Position numbers and translations under genes: made by a program
Notes under the pieces: generated by a model
What the model was told of the DNA's origin: nothing
What the model saw: only the letters and a program-made list of their open reading frames with translations
Database searches by the model: none
In this document: positions 45,337-56,188 of the stretch, piece by piece
Layout: each line of letters starts with the position of its first letter
Numbering within the stretch: position 1 is the stretch's first letter
NCBI RefSeq assembly: GCF_003751785.1
Contig: NZ_RKIE01000001.1
Span: 1,279,564 to 1,343,563 of the forward strand
Origin: Frigoribacterium sp. PhB160
GTDB taxonomy: Bacteria > Actinomycetota > Actinomycetes > Actinomycetales > Microbacteriaceae
Length of the DNA stretch: 64,000 nucleotides
Direction of reading: 5' to 3'

Positions 45337-46098
45337 GTGGCGCACTTCTACCTGGTCGAGCAGCTCGCCGACACCGCCGTCGGGGCGTCGGTGGTCGTCA
45401 GCGGGCCCGAGGCACGGCACGCCGTGACCGTCAGCCGGGTGCGGGTCGGAGACGACCTCACCGTGGGAGACGGGCGCGGGCTCGTCGTGCGCGGCGAGGT
45501 CGCCGAGGCCTCCGGCGACCGCCTGGTGCTGGTCGTCGGACAGGTGACCACGCACGAGCGCCCCGCGACCCGGCTCGTGCTCGCGCAGGCGCTCGCCAAG
45601 GGCGACCGCGACGAGCTCGCGGTCCAGGCCGCGACGGAGCTCGGCGTCGACGAGGTCGTGCCCTGGGCGGCGGCCCGCAGCATCTCGCGCTGGGAGGGGC
45701 CGAAGGTCGCCAAGGGCCTCGCCCGCTGGCGCGCCGTCACGCGGGAGGCCACGAAGCAGTCGGTGCGGCCGTTCGCCCCCGAGGTGGTCGAGCTGTCGAC
45801 GACGAAGCAGCTCGCGGCGCGGGCCGCCGCGGGCGACCGCGTGCTGGTGCTCGAGCCGACCGCCGCGGCGGCGCTGTCGGACGTCGACCTGTCGCCGGCC
45901 GGGGCGACGACCGCGGGAGGCGCCCCCTCCGTCGTCACGGTCGTGGTCGGCCCCGAGGGCGGCGTCTCGCCCGCCGAGCTCGCGCTCCTCTCGGAGGCGG
46001 GCGCGACGCCGGTGCGCCTCGGCGACTCGGTGCTGCGGACGTCGACGGCCGGTCCTGCGGCCCTGGCGGTCCTCAGCGTCCGGCTCGGACGCTGGTAG
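45337..46098 (+). CDS. rsmE: 16S rRNA m3U1498 methyltransferase RsmE
   Basis: A 253-residue SPOUT-class methyltransferase that methylates U1498 of 16S rRNA. The N-terminal PUA-like domain is HFYLVEQLADTAVGASVVVS, GPEARHAVTVSRVRVGD; the SAM knot has VVGPEGGVSPAELALLSEAG and RLGDSVLRTSTAGPAALAVL, both diagnostic. GTG at 45337 lies two bases after the dnaJ stop. Confidence 0.95.
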   Translation: MAHFYLVEQLADTAVGASVVVSGPEARHAVTVSRVRVGDDLTVGDGRGLVVRGEVAEASGDRLVLVVGQVTTHERPATRLVLAQALAKGDRDELAVQAATELGVDEVVPWAAARSISRWEGPKVAKGLARWRAVTREATKQSVRPFAPEVVELSTTKQLAARAAAGDRVLVLEPTAAAALSDVDLSPAGATTAGGAPSVVTVVVGPEGGVSPAELALLSEAGATPVRLGDSVLRTSTAGPAALAVLSVRLGRW

Positions 46099-46132
46099 CG
46101 GACGGGGCGGGGCCGATGTCGGTGCCCGCCGG

Positions 46133-46138
46133 TAGCAT
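46133..46138 (+). promoter_or_regulatory. Putative -10 (TAGCAT) before the HIT gene
   Basis: TAGCAT, seven bases, then ATG at 46146. It would give a leaderless mRNA starting inside the hrcA-era run, and a possible internal promoter. Confidence 0.5.
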
Positions 46139-46145
46139 GGTCGGC

Positions 46146-46553
46146 ATGTCCGCCCCCGACACCACGGCCGCCGAGCCGTCCGTCTTCAGCCGCATCGTGG
46201 CGCGCGAGATCCCCGCCGACATCGTCTTCGAGAGCGACGCGGTCATCGCGTTCCGCGACGTCGAGCCCCAGGCGCCCGTGCACCTCCTCGTCGTCCCCAA
46301 GACCGAGCGGTGGCGCGACGTCGCCGAGCTCGCGGCAGGCGATCCCGCCCTCCTGGCGGAGGTCGTCGCGACGGCCCGCCGCCTCGCCGGCGACCCCTCC
46401 GTCTTCCGCACCGCCGACGGCACGCCCGTCGTCACGGGCGACGGCGAGTTCCGCCTCGTCTTCAACACCGGCCCCTCCGTGGGCCAGACCGTGTTCCACG
46501 TCCACGCGCACGTCATGGGCGGACTCCTCCAGGAAGGCTCCCTTGCCCACTAG
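46146..46553 (+). CDS. HIT-family hydrolase
   Basis: A 135-residue histidine-triad protein (HinT type), which hydrolyses nucleoside phosphoramidates such as aminoacyl-AMP. The triad HVHAHVMGG is at the C-terminus, and FSRIVAREIPADIVFESDAV, DVEPQAPVHLLVVPKTE are the usual family blocks. Residues 75-95 (DPSVFRTADGTPVVTGDGE) form a short insert. Its last 11 bases overlap the phoH start. Confidence 0.93.
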   Translation: MSAPDTTAAEPSVFSRIVAREIPADIVFESDAVIAFRDVEPQAPVHLLVVPKTERWRDVAELAAGDPALLAEVVATARRLAGDPSVFRTADGTPVVTGDGEFRLVFNTGPSVGQTVFHVHAHVMGGLLQEGSLAH

Positions 46554-47577
46554 CGACACCCGGCCCACCGGCCCCCGGCCCGCCGACGGCGAGACCGTCC
46601 GCGTCGACCTCACCGTCGACGGCGTGGCCATGGTCCAGCTGCTCGGCCCGCAAGACCGCCTGCTCCGAGCCGTCGAGAAGCAGTACCCCGACGTCCGCGT
46701 GCTCGTGCGCGGCAACGAGGTCGCCCTCGAGGGCCCTGTCGCCTCGGTGCAGCGTGCCCGCGGTCTCGTCGACGAGCTCGTCACCATGGTGCGCGGCGGC
46801 CACGACCTCGCACCGTCCGAGGTCGAGACGTCGGCGCGGCTGATCGACTCCGGCCAGGCCGCTCCCTCCGACGTCTTCGGGCAGCCGATCGTCGGCAGCC
46901 GCGGCAAGTCCGTCCGCGCGAAGACCCTCGGCCAGCGCGAGTACGTCGAGGCGATCGACGCCCACACGATCACGTTCGGCATCGGCCCCGCCGGCACGGG
47001 CAAGACCTACCTGGCCATGGCCAAGGCCGTCCAGGCGCTCCAGCGTCGCGAGGTGCAGCGCATCATCCTCACGAGGCCCGCCGTCGAGGCCGGCGAGCGG
47101 CTCGGCTTCCTGCCCGGCACGCTCACCGACAAGATCGACCCTTACCTGCGGCCCCTCTACGACGCCCTCAACGAGATGATGGACCCAGAACTCGTCCCGA
47201 AGCTCCTGGCCGCCGGCACCGTCGAGGTGGCCCCCCTCGCGTACATGCGCGGTCGCACCCTCAACGACGCCTTCGTGGTCCTCGACGAGGCGCAGAACAC
47301 GACGCCGGAGCAGATGAAGATGTTCCTCACCCGCCTCGGCTTCGGCTCGAAGATGGTCGTCACGGGAGACGTGACGCAGATCGACCTTCCGACGGGCGCC
47401 AGCGGCCTGCAGCTCGTGACGCGCGTGCTCGACGGCATCGACGACATCCACTTCGCCCGGCTCACGAGCGACGACGTCGTCCGCCACACCCTCGTCGGCC
47501 GCATCGTCGACGCCTACACGACCTACGACGCCGAACGGCAGGCCCAGCGCTTCGCCCGTCAGGAGGAGGCGCGATGA
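46543..47577 (+). CDS. phoH: PhoH-like ATPase
   Basis: A 344-residue cytosolic ATPase of the PhoH/YbeZ family, usually next to YbeY and linked to rRNA processing. Walker A is GPAGTGKTY near residue 148, Walker [21 protein letters not shown], then [18 protein letters not shown]. The N-terminal 110 residues resemble a KH-like domain ([20 protein letters not shown]). The TTG at 46543 is taken as start since an AGGAAGG site lies just upstream inside the HIT gene; no ATG or GTG is suitably placed. Its TGA overlaps the ybeY ATG. Confidence 0.95.
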   Translation: MPTSDTRPTGPRPADGETVRVDLTVDGVAMVQLLGPQDRLLRAVEKQYPDVRVLVRGNEVALEGPVASVQRARGLVDELVTMVRGGHDLAPSEVETSARLIDSGQAAPSDVFGQPIVGSRGKSVRAKTLGQREYVEAIDAHTITFGIGPAGTGKTYLAMAKAVQALQRREVQRIILTRPAVEAGERLGFLPGTLTDKIDPYLRPLYDALNEMMDPELVPKLLAAGTVEVAPLAYMRGRTLNDAFVVLDEAQNTTPEQMKMFLTRLGFGSKMVVTGDVTQIDLPTGASGLQLVTRVLDGIDDIHFARLTSDDVVRHTLVGRIVDAYTTYDAERQAQRFARQEEAR

Positions 47578-48035
47578 GCATCGAGGTCGCCAACGAGTCC
47601 GGCGTCGAGGTCGACGAGATCGCCCTCCAGCGGCTCGCGACGTTCGCCCTCGACCAGATGCACGTGCACCCCGAGGCCGAGCTCGCCATCGTGCTCGTCG
47701 ACGAGGCCGCGATGGAGCAGCTGCACGTGCAGTGGATGGACGAGCCCGGCCCGACCGACGTGCTGAGCTTCCCCATGGACGAGCTCCGACCCGGCACCGA
47801 GGACGACCCGACGCCCGCCGGGCTGCTCGGCGACATCGTCGTCTGCCCCCAGGTCGCCGTGAGCCAGGCCGCCACGGCGGGGCACACGCCGCTCGACGAG
47901 ATGCTCCTGCTCACGTGCCACGGCATCCTGCACCTCCTGGGCTTCGACCACGCCGAGCCCGACGACGAGCGCGAGATGTTCGGCCTGCAGCGCGAGATCC
48001 TGGCCGCGTTCGCGGCCGCCGACGAGACCCGGTGA
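47574..48035 (+). CDS. ybeY: Endoribonuclease YbeY
   Basis: A 153-residue metal-dependent RNase required for 16S rRNA 3' maturation and ribosome quality control. The zinc motif HGILHLLGFDH (HxxxHxxxxxH) is near residue 115, and TDVLSFPMDE is the family signature. The ATG overlaps the phoH stop (ATGA), and the CNNM/CBS gene follows after four bases. Confidence 0.96.
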   Translation: MSIEVANESGVEVDEIALQRLATFALDQMHVHPEAELAIVLVDEAAMEQLHVQWMDEPGPTDVLSFPMDELRPGTEDDPTPAGLLGDIVVCPQVAVSQAATAGHTPLDEMLLLTCHGILHLLGFDHAEPDDEREMFGLQREILAAFAAADETR

Positions 48036-48039
48036 CCTC

Positions 48040-49341
48040 GTGATGGTCACCGTGTTCGTCATCGTGGCCGTCGTGCTCGTGGTCCTCGGCGGCCTGCTCG
48101 CCGCGGTCGACGCCGCGCTCGGCGTCCTCAGCCGCGGCGACCTCCACGAAGAGGCCGACGCGTCGCCCCGTGCCCGCCGGGCGTTGCTCGCGATCGCCGA
48201 CGACGTCGGCGCGCACGTCAACGCCGTCAACTTCATGCGCATCGTCGCCGAGACCTCGGCCGCCGTGCTCGTCTCGCTGGCGTTCGCGACCGCCGTCGAG
48301 CGCTGGTGGGTGGCCCTCCTCCTCTCGGCCCTGATCATGACGGTCGTGTCCTTCGTGCTCGTGGGCTCGAGCCCTCGCAGCGTCGGCCGCGAGCACGCCC
48401 GACAGCTCGTGGTCGTGACCGCGGGGCTCGTGCGCGCCGTCCGGGTCGTCCTCGGCCCCCTGGCCGACGCCCTCGTCGCGCTCGGCAACCGCGTCACGCC
48501 GGGCCGGCCGCGCAGCGCGTCGTTCTCGTCGGAGGAGCAGCTGCTCAGCATGGTCGACGAGGCCACCGAGCTCGACGTGCTCGAAGAGGACGACCGCGAG
48601 CTGATCCACTCGATCTTCGAGTTCAGCGACACCGTCATCCGCGAGGTGATGATCCCGCGCACCGACATGGTCACCATCGAGTCCACCGCGACGGTCGGGG
48701 CGGCGATGAGCCTCTTCCTCGGTCGTGGCGTCTCGCGCGTGCCGGTCGTCGGCCGCGACAACGACGACGTCCTCGGCGTCATCTACCTGCGCGACCTCGC
48801 CCGGCGGCTCCACGAGCACGCCGGCGACGACAGCGCGCCCGTCACCCAGCTCGCCCGGCCCGCGGTCTTCGTGCCCGAGTCGAAGAAGGCCGACGACGCG
48901 CTGCGCCAGATGCAGCTCGACAAGAACCACCTCGCCATGGTCGTCGACGAGTACGGCGGCATCGCCGGCCTGGTCACCCTCGAAGACCTCATCGAGGAGC
49001 TCGTCGGCGACATCAGCGACGAGTACGACCGCACGGTCGCCGCCCACCGCGAGATCTCGGACGGCGTGTTCCGCGTGAGCGCGCGCCTGCCCGTCGACGA
49101 GCTCGGCGACCTCTTCGGGCTCGAGCTCGACGACGACGACGTCGACTCGGTCGGCGGCCTCCTGACCAAGCACCTGGGCCGGCTGCCGGAGAAGGGCTCG
49201 ACCGTCACCGTGTCGGGCCTCGTGCTGACGGCCGACCGCACCGAGGGGCGCCGCCACGACCTGCAGACGGTCCTCGTGCAGCGCGACCCCGAGCTCGCGT
49301 CGGCCCAGGCGGCCTTCGCCGAGACCGACCGCGACCACTGA
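48040..49341 (+). CDS. Hemolysin-family CNNM/CBS membrane protein
   Basis: A 433-residue membrane protein of the CorC/CNNM type, associated with Mg2+ or Co2+ efflux. The N-terminal CNNM/DUF21 domain has four hydrophobic segments (VIVAVVLVVLGGLLAAVDAA, WWVALLLSALIMTVVSFVLV). A CBS pair follows (about 200-320: VIREVMIPRTDMVTIESTAT, ADDALRQMQLDKNHLAMVVD, YGGIAGLVTLEDLIEELVGD), then a CorC_HlyC domain (about 345-430). GTG 48040 and ATG 48043 are both possible starts. It is a standard neighbour between ybeY and era. Confidence 0.93.
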   Translation: MMVTVFVIVAVVLVVLGGLLAAVDAALGVLSRGDLHEEADASPRARRALLAIADDVGAHVNAVNFMRIVAETSAAVLVSLAFATAVERWWVALLLSALIMTVVSFVLVGSSPRSVGREHARQLVVVTAGLVRAVRVVLGPLADALVALGNRVTPGRPRSASFSSEEQLLSMVDEATELDVLEEDDRELIHSIFEFSDTVIREVMIPRTDMVTIESTATVGAAMSLFLGRGVSRVPVVGRDNDDVLGVIYLRDLARRLHEHAGDDSAPVTQLARPAVFVPESKKADDALRQMQLDKNHLAMVVDEYGGIAGLVTLEDLIEELVGDISDEYDRTVAAHREISDGVFRVSARLPVDELGDLFGLELDDDDVDSVGGLLTKHLGRLPEKGSTVTVSGLVLTADRTEGRRHDLQTVLVQRDPELASAQAAFAETDRDH

Positions 49342-49384
49342 CCACCGCCGCCCCCGGGGCGACGACCACGACGAGAGAAGCACC

Positions 49385-50323
49385 ATGACGACCACCGGCG
49401 ACGACGACCGCACCTCCTCCGCGCCTCCCGCGGGCTCCAGCTACCGGGCGGGCTTCGTCTCGTTCGTGGGGCGGCCGAACGTCGGCAAGTCGACGCTGAC
49501 GAACGCGCTCGTCGGCGAGAAGGTGGCCATCACGTCGTCGAAGCCGCAGACGACGCGTCGCGCGATCCGCGGCATCGTGCACTCGGCGGCCGGCCAGCTC
49601 GTGCTCGTCGACACGCCCGGCATGCATCGTCCGCGCACGCTGCTCGGCGAACGGCTGAACGACGTCGTGCAGACGACCCTCGGCGACGTCGACGTCATCG
49701 GGTTCTGCGTGCCGGCCGACGAGAAGATCGGACCGGGCGACAAGTTCATCAACGAGCAGCTCGACGCGTTCCCCCGCGCGAAGAAGGTCGCGATCGTCAC
49801 GAAGACCGACACGACCTCGCGGCCCGCGGTCGCCGAGCAGCTGCTCGCGGTGAGCCGGCTGCGCGACTGGGAGGCGATCATCCCGCTCTCGGCCGTCGGC
49901 GACGTGCAGCTCGACGTGCTCGCCACCGAGCTGCTCAAGCTCATGCCGCTGTCGCAGCCCCTCTACCCGGCCGACGCCGTGACGGAGGAGCTGCTGCAGG
50001 ACCGGGTCTCGGAGTTCGTCCGCGAGGCCGCCCTCGAGGGCGTGCAGGACGAGCTGCCCCACTCGTTGGCCGTCACCATCGACGACATGATCGAGCGCGA
50101 CGACAAAGACCTGCTCGAGATCTACGCGAACCTCTTCGTCGAGCGCGACAGCCAGAAGGCCATCGTCATCGGCAAGGGCGGCTCGCGGCTGCGCGAGGTC
50201 GGCGAGCGGGCCCGGGCCCAGATCGAGCCGCTCGTCGGCAAGCAGGTCTTCCTGTCGATCCGGGTCAAGGTGGCGAAGGACTGGCAGCGCGACCCGAAGC
50301 TGCTGGGCCGACTCGGCTTCTGA
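49385..50323 (+). CDS. era: GTPase Era
   Basis: A 312-residue GTPase that assists 30S maturation and binds the 3' end of 16S rRNA. G1 is FVGRPNVGKSTLTNAL near residue 28, G3 VDTPGMHRPRTLLGERL, G4 is VTKTDTT where canonical Era has NKxD, a notable change at the first residue. The C-terminal KH domain has VIGKGGSRLREVGERARAQI. The ATG at 49385 follows 43 bases after the previous gene. Confidence 0.95.
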   Translation: MTTTGDDDRTSSAPPAGSSYRAGFVSFVGRPNVGKSTLTNALVGEKVAITSSKPQTTRRAIRGIVHSAAGQLVLVDTPGMHRPRTLLGERLNDVVQTTLGDVDVIGFCVPADEKIGPGDKFINEQLDAFPRAKKVAIVTKTDTTSRPAVAEQLLAVSRLRDWEAIIPLSAVGDVQLDVLATELLKLMPLSQPLYPADAVTEELLQDRVSEFVREAALEGVQDELPHSLAVTIDDMIERDDKDLLEIYANLFVERDSQKAIVIGKGGSRLREVGERARAQIEPLVGKQVFLSIRVKVAKDWQRDPKLLGRLGF

Positions 50324-50403
50324 CGGTCCCTCCCCAGGATGATCCCCGTCCGCCGGAGGTCGTCGGGTCGGCGTCCGGGAGGCGCCCGCGTCGCGCAGGG
50401 CCC

Positions 50404-50409
50404 TACGGT
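50404..50409 (+). promoter_or_regulatory. Putative -10 (TACGGT) for a leaderless kinase mRNA
   Basis: TACGGT, six bases, then the ATG at 50416. Confidence 0.5.
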
Positions 50410-50415
50410 GGTGCG

Positions 50416-51699
50416 ATGAGCTTCCGCCGACTCGCGCCGTACCAGGTCGTCGTCGACCTCGCGGCCGCGGGGCTCCTGGGCCTCGTGGCGGTCGCTTTCG
50501 GCGACGGCGGCGGGGCTGCGTCCCTCGTCGTGCTCGGCATGATGGCGGCCCTCGCCCTCCGGCGTGCGGCGCCGGGCCTCGCGCTCACGGTCGCGTGGGT
50601 CGTCGCCGTCGGCGAGATGCTGGCCCTCGTGTCGCCGGGCGTCAGCAACCTCGCGGTCTGCGTGGTCCTCTACACGGTCGCCGCCTACGGCTCCGACGTC
50701 GCGAAGTGGTGCGGCCTGGCGTCCGTCGTGGTGGGCGCCGCCGTCGGCACGTTCTACGTCTCGACGGTGCAGACGACCCTCTTCGGCATCGACTACAACA
50801 TCTACAGCCTCCAAGACCTCGTGCGGATCGCCCTCCAGCTGGGAATCACGTTCCTCGGGTTCCTCGCGCTCCTCGGCCTGCCGTGGGCCGCGGGGCTCCT
50901 GGCCCGGACGCGGTCGTCGGCGCGGCTGAGCCGCGAGGCCCAGCTCGTCGCCGAGCGAGAGACGGCCCGTGCCGAGAACGAGGTCGCGCGGGTCGAGCGC
51001 GAGGCCGCGCGCGCCGAGCGCGACATCGCCGTCGAGCAAGAGCGCAACCGCATCGCGCGCGACATGCACGACGTCGTCGCCCACTCGCTCGCGGTCGTCA
51101 TCGCCCAGGCCGACGGCGCCCGCTACGCCGCCCGTGCCGACCCGGCCACGGTCGACAGCGCGCTCGTGACGATCGCGTCCACGGCGCGGGAGGCCCTCGG
51201 CGACGTGCGGGTGCTCCTCGGCCAGCTCCGCCACAGCCAGGGGGAGGCGCCCCAGCCGGCCCTGGGCGATCTCGACCGCCTGCTCGACCAGATGCGCGCC
51301 TCCGGCCTGGACGTCGTCCGCCGAGAGCAGGGCGTCGTCCAGCAGCTCGGCACCAACCGGCAGCTCGCCGTCTTCCGCATCGTGCAGGAGTCGCTGACGA
51401 ACGTGCTCCGCCACGGGGCGGCGGGCCAGCCCGTCGACCTCCTCTTCGACTGGCAGTACGACGCCCTCCACGTCGTGGTGACGAACATCGTCCGACCGCC
51501 GACCGAGCCGCTCGACGTGCGGGTCGCCGCGGAGCTCGGCGGCTCCGACCGGCGCGGCGGCCACGGGCTCGACGGCATGCGCGAACGCGCCACGCTCGCC
51601 GGCGGCTCGCTCACCACCCAGAACGCCGACGGCCGCTTCGTGGTCCACGCGATCGTCCCCACCCTCGCCCTCACCCAAGAAGTAGGCATACGCCGATGA
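50416..51699 (+). CDS. Sensor histidine kinase (HisKA_3/NarL type)
   Basis: A 427-residue membrane sensor. Residues 1-170 hold about five hydrophobic helices with little outside (AAAGLLGLVAVAFGDGG, NLAVCVVLYTVAAYG, LGITFLGFLALLGLPWAAGL), so it may sense the membrane itself. A coiled coil (about 175-210, AERETARAENEVARVEREAA) leads to the phospho-acceptor His218 in RIARDMHDVVAHSLAVVIAQ and the ATPase N-box RIVQESLTNVLRHG; the G-box is GGHGLDGMRERATLAGG. The response regulator ATG overlaps its stop. The signal is unknown. Confidence 0.93.
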   Translation: MSFRRLAPYQVVVDLAAAGLLGLVAVAFGDGGGAASLVVLGMMAALALRRAAPGLALTVAWVVAVGEMLALVSPGVSNLAVCVVLYTVAAYGSDVAKWCGLASVVVGAAVGTFYVSTVQTTLFGIDYNIYSLQDLVRIALQLGITFLGFLALLGLPWAAGLLARTRSSARLSREAQLVAERETARAENEVARVEREAARAERDIAVEQERNRIARDMHDVVAHSLAVVIAQADGARYAARADPATVDSALVTIASTAREALGDVRVLLGQLRHSQGEAPQPALGDLDRLLDQMRASGLDVVRREQGVVQQLGTNRQLAVFRIVQESLTNVLRHGAAGQPVDLLFDWQYDALHVVVTNIVRPPTEPLDVRVAAELGGSDRRGGHGLDGMRERATLAGGSLTTQNADGRFVVHAIVPTLALTQEVGIRR

Positions 51700-52406
51700 C
51701 CGACGCACCCTCGTACACCCCGCCGACCCGGCCGGCCCCCGCAGCCGTCCGCGTCGCCCTCGTCGACGACCAGGCCCTCTTCCGGGCCGGCATCAAGATG
51801 CTCGTCGGGTCCCAGCCCGACCTCGAGTTCGTCGGCGAGGCCAGCAACGGCGAGGAGGGCGTCGCCATGGTCGCCGAGACGCGCCCCGACGTGGTCCTGA
51901 TGGACATCCGCATGCCGGTCATGGACGGCATCGCCGCGACGACCGCCGTGCTGCAGCAAGCCGAGGCCGCGGCCCGGAAGCCGCCGCGCATCATCGTCCT
52001 CACGACCTTCGACCTCGACGAGGCCGCGACGCGCGCGATCCGCGGCGGGGCCAGCGGCTTCGTGCTCAAGGACGCCGACCCCGAGTTCCTCCTCGCGGCC
52101 ATCCGCACGGTGCACGCGGGCAACGCCGTCATCGCGGCCTCGGCGACGCGCGAGCTGTTCGAGCACTTCGACGCCCGCCGGTCGAGGGCCGCCGCCGTCC
52201 CCGAGGCGTTCGGCACCCTCACCTCGCGCGAGCGCGACATCTTCGACCTCGCGGCCCGCGGTCTCAGCAACGCCGAGATCGCCGGCCGGGAGTACCTCAG
52301 CGAAGCGACCGTCAAGACGCACATCAGCCGCGTGCTGTCGAAGCTGTCCCTCCGCGACCGTGTCCAGCTCGTGGTCTACGCCTACGAGCACGGGCTCGCC
52401 GACTGA
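51696..52406 (+). CDS. LuxR/NarL-type response regulator
   Basis: A 236-residue DNA-binding response regulator, partner of the preceding kinase (ATGA overlap). The receiver domain has ALVDDQALFRAGIKMLVGSQ, the phospho-acceptor Asp70 in VVLMDIRMPVMDG, and the Lys in GFVLKDADP. The C-terminal helix-turn-helix (about 165-230) is LTSREREDIFD-like: TSRERDIFDLAARGLSNAEI, LSEATVKTHISRVLSKLSLR. Targets are unknown. It sits just before the leuA leader region. Confidence 0.94.
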   Translation: MTDAPSYTPPTRPAPAAVRVALVDDQALFRAGIKMLVGSQPDLEFVGEASNGEEGVAMVAETRPDVVLMDIRMPVMDGIAATTAVLQQAEAAARKPPRIIVLTTFDLDEAATRAIRGGASGFVLKDADPEFLLAAIRTVHAGNAVIAASATRELFEHFDARRSRAAAVPEAFGTLTSRERDIFDLAARGLSNAEIAGREYLSEATVKTHISRVLSKLSLRDRVQLVVYAYEHGLAD

Positions 52407-54332
<1,926 letters not shown>

Positions 54333-54446
54333 CGCCCCGGCCGGGGCCGCTCGGTCTCCGGTCGGCGGGCCCCGGTCACTGACCACCCCCGGCCGGGCCG
54401 CCCGGCCATCGGCCGATCGGCGCCGCCCGTCGACCACACCCGGCCG

Positions 54447-54521
54447 GTCGGCAACTCCTGCTCGAGTGCGACCTCCGCGCCGGGACGCGTCTGCGGTCGC
54501 ACGAACGCAGGAGTTGCCGAC
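54447..54521. repeat. 75-bp double inverted repeat, copy 2
   Basis: Perfect outer arms GTCGGCAACTCCTGC (54447-54461) and GCAGGAGTTGCCGAC (54507-54521), perfect inner arms GTGCGAC (54466-54472) and GTCGCAC (54496-54502), 4-nt spacers and a 23-nt core. This is the best-preserved of the three copies. Confidence 0.9.
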
Positions 54522-54538
54522 GTCGCAGTGCCGTGGTC

Positions 54539-54614
54539 GGGGCAGGGGCCGGGCGGCAGCGGGGCAGGGGCCGGGCGCCAGCGGGGCCGGGCGGCAGCGG
54601 GGCCGGGCGGCAGC
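54539..54614. repeat. GC-rich tandem repeats downstream of copy 2
   Basis: Two 22-bp units (54539-54560, 54561-54582) and two 16-bp units (54583-54598, 54599-54614) share the core GGGGCCGGGCGGCAGC. The short units lack GCAGGG of the long ones. Confidence 0.75.
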
Positions 54615-54648
54615 GGGCCGCGACCGAGGCTGGGCCGCGGGCGCAGCG

Positions 54649-55311
54649 TCAGCGGGGCCGCCGCCAGCGCGGCAGCCGACTGAGGGCGCGCTGCTCCGGC
54701 AGCGTCCACCCGAAGCGCACCGCCAGCAGCCGCACGACGAGGGTGACCGACGTGCCGACGACCGCCGCGACGGCGACCGGCGTGCCGAACGAGGCGAGCA
54801 CGACGAGCACGACGGTGCCCGAGGCCGCCGCGATGGCATAGAGCGACCCGACGTGCATCATCGCGATCGTGAGGTTCATGAGCAGGTCGCGGAGCACCGA
54901 CCCGCCGACGGCCGAGATCACCCCGACGAACACGGCCGGGATCTCGGGGATGCCGAGCGACAGCGCCTTCGTCGACCCGATGGCCCCGAAGAGCCCGATG
55001 GTGAGGGCGTCGAGCACGGTGATGAGCCCGGCCAGACGATGGAAGACCCGCTGCAGCGCCATGCCCGCCAGGGCCGCGCCGACGGCGACGACGAGGTACC
55101 AGTTGTCGCTCATCATCCGCGGCACCTGTCCGAGCAGCACGTCGCGGAGGATGCCCCCGCCGAGCCCGGTCGCGATGCCGATGATGGCGACGCCGAGCAG
55201 GTCGAGCCGGCGGTCCTTGAACTCCGACGCGAACATCGCCCCCTGCAGGCTGCCGACGCCGACGGCCAGGAGATCGGCCCAGAGGGGGATGGCGAGGGCC
55301 GTGGCGTGCAT
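54649..55311 (-). CDS. TRIC-type cation channel / UPF0126 membrane protein
   Basis: A 220-residue membrane protein with two repeats of the family module, each three helices plus a GGG/GG-S/I-L-R-D motif: [20 protein letters not shown] and [20 protein letters not shown]. This is the bacterial TRIC (trimeric intracellular cation channel, YicG/UPF0126) pattern; relatives are also proposed to carry small solutes. It is divergent from recO with a gap of only 34 bases, and TACAAA lies six bases before its ATG. Confidence 0.9.
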   Translation of the reverse strand: MHATALAIPLWADLLAVGVGSLQGAMFASEFKDRRLDLLGVAIIGIATGLGGGILRDVLLGQVPRMMSDNWYLVVAVGAALAGMALQRVFHRLAGLITVLDALTIGLFGAIGSTKALSLGIPEIPAVFVGVISAVGGSVLRDLLMNLTIAMMHVGSLYAIAAASGTVVLVVLASFGTPVAVAAVVGTSVTLVVRLLAVRFGWTLPEQRALSRLPRWRRPR

Positions 55312-55317
55312 CCGACG

Positions 55318-55323
55318 TTTGTA
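55318..55323 (-). promoter_or_regulatory. Possible -10 (TACAAA) for a leaderless TRIC mRNA
   Basis: TACAAA on the minus strand, six bases, then ATG at 55311. The last base does not fit TANNNT. Confidence 0.35.
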
Positions 55324-55345
55324 CCACGCGTGGGATGCTGGGGGA

Positions 55346-56188
55346 GTGCCTGTCTACCGCGACGAATGCGTCGTCCTCCGCACCCACAAGCTGGGCGAGG
55401 CCGACCGCATCCTCACGATGCTCAGCCGCGAGCACGGCAAGATCCGGGCCGTCGCGAAGGGCGTCCGCCGCACCGGCTCGAAGTTCGGCGCGCGGCTCGA
55501 GCCGATGATGGTCGCCGACCTCCAGCTCTACGAGGGCCGGTCCCTCGACATCGTGCAGCAGGCCGAGTCCCTCGGCTCCTACGGGGCCATGATCGCCTCC
55601 GACTACGCCAGCTACACGGCGGGCAGCGTCATGGTCGAGACCGCCGACAAGCTCACCGACGCGGAGGCCGGCCTGCAGCAGTACCTCCTCCTCGTCGGGG
55701 CGCTCCGGTCCCTGTCCCGCCGCGAGCACGACCCGCAGCTGACGCTCGACTCGTACCTGCTCCGTGCCCTGAGCGTCGCCGGCTGGTCGCCCAGCTTCGG
55801 GGACTGCGCGGTGACGGGTGCACCCGGGCCGCACTCGGCCTTCGTCGTCCAGCTGGGCGGGGTGGTGGCCGACTCGCACGCGCCTCCGGGAGCCCCGCGC
55901 CTGGCCCCGCAGACGCTCGGCCTGCTCGCGGCCCTGCTGACCGGAGACTGGCCGACCGCCGAGGCCGCCGACGAGAGCACCCGCAACCAGGCCAGCGGCG
56001 TGGTCGCCGCCTACACGCAGTGGCACCTCGAGCGCGGGCTGCGCTCCATGCAGCACCTCGACCGCGAGCCGGGCCGCCCGTTCCGCGTGCCGGGGACCCC
56101 GTCGCCCGAGGCGCTCGCCCAGGCCGGGGAGGCGCGCCCCGCCACCCGAGGCGCGCACCCCGCCGCCCCCACCGGAGGAACCCCGTGA
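55346..56188 (+). CDS. recO: DNA repair protein RecO
   Basis: A 280-residue recombination mediator that works with RecR to load RecA. The N-terminal OB-fold is [52 protein letters not shown], all typical. The C-terminal helical domain includes [20 protein letters not shown] and [14 protein letters not shown]; the four-Cys zinc site of some RecO proteins is not complete. The final 35 residues are Pro/Ala-rich. GTG at 55346; the stop overlaps the uppS GTG (GTGA). Confidence 0.95.
   Translation: MPVYRDECVVLRTHKLGEADRILTMLSREHGKIRAVAKGVRRTGSKFGARLEPMMVADLQLYEGRSLDIVQQAESLGSYGAMIASDYASYTAGSVMVETADKLTDAEAGLQQYLLLVGALRSLSRREHDPQLTLDSYLLRALSVAGWSPSFGDCAVTGAPGPHSAFVVQLGGVVADSHAPPGAPRLAPQTLGLLAALLTGDWPTAEAADESTRNQASGVVAAYTQWHLERGLRSMQHLDREPGRPFRVPGTPSPEALAQAGEARPATRGAHPAAPTGGTP

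Larger units (their letters stand above)
54333..54648. other. 316-bp convergent gap between leuA and the TRIC gene
   Basis: This gene-free stretch is very GC-rich. It holds repeat copy 2 (54447-54521) and four tandem GC-rich repeats (54539-54614). No promoter or RNA gene was recognised. Confidence 0.7.
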
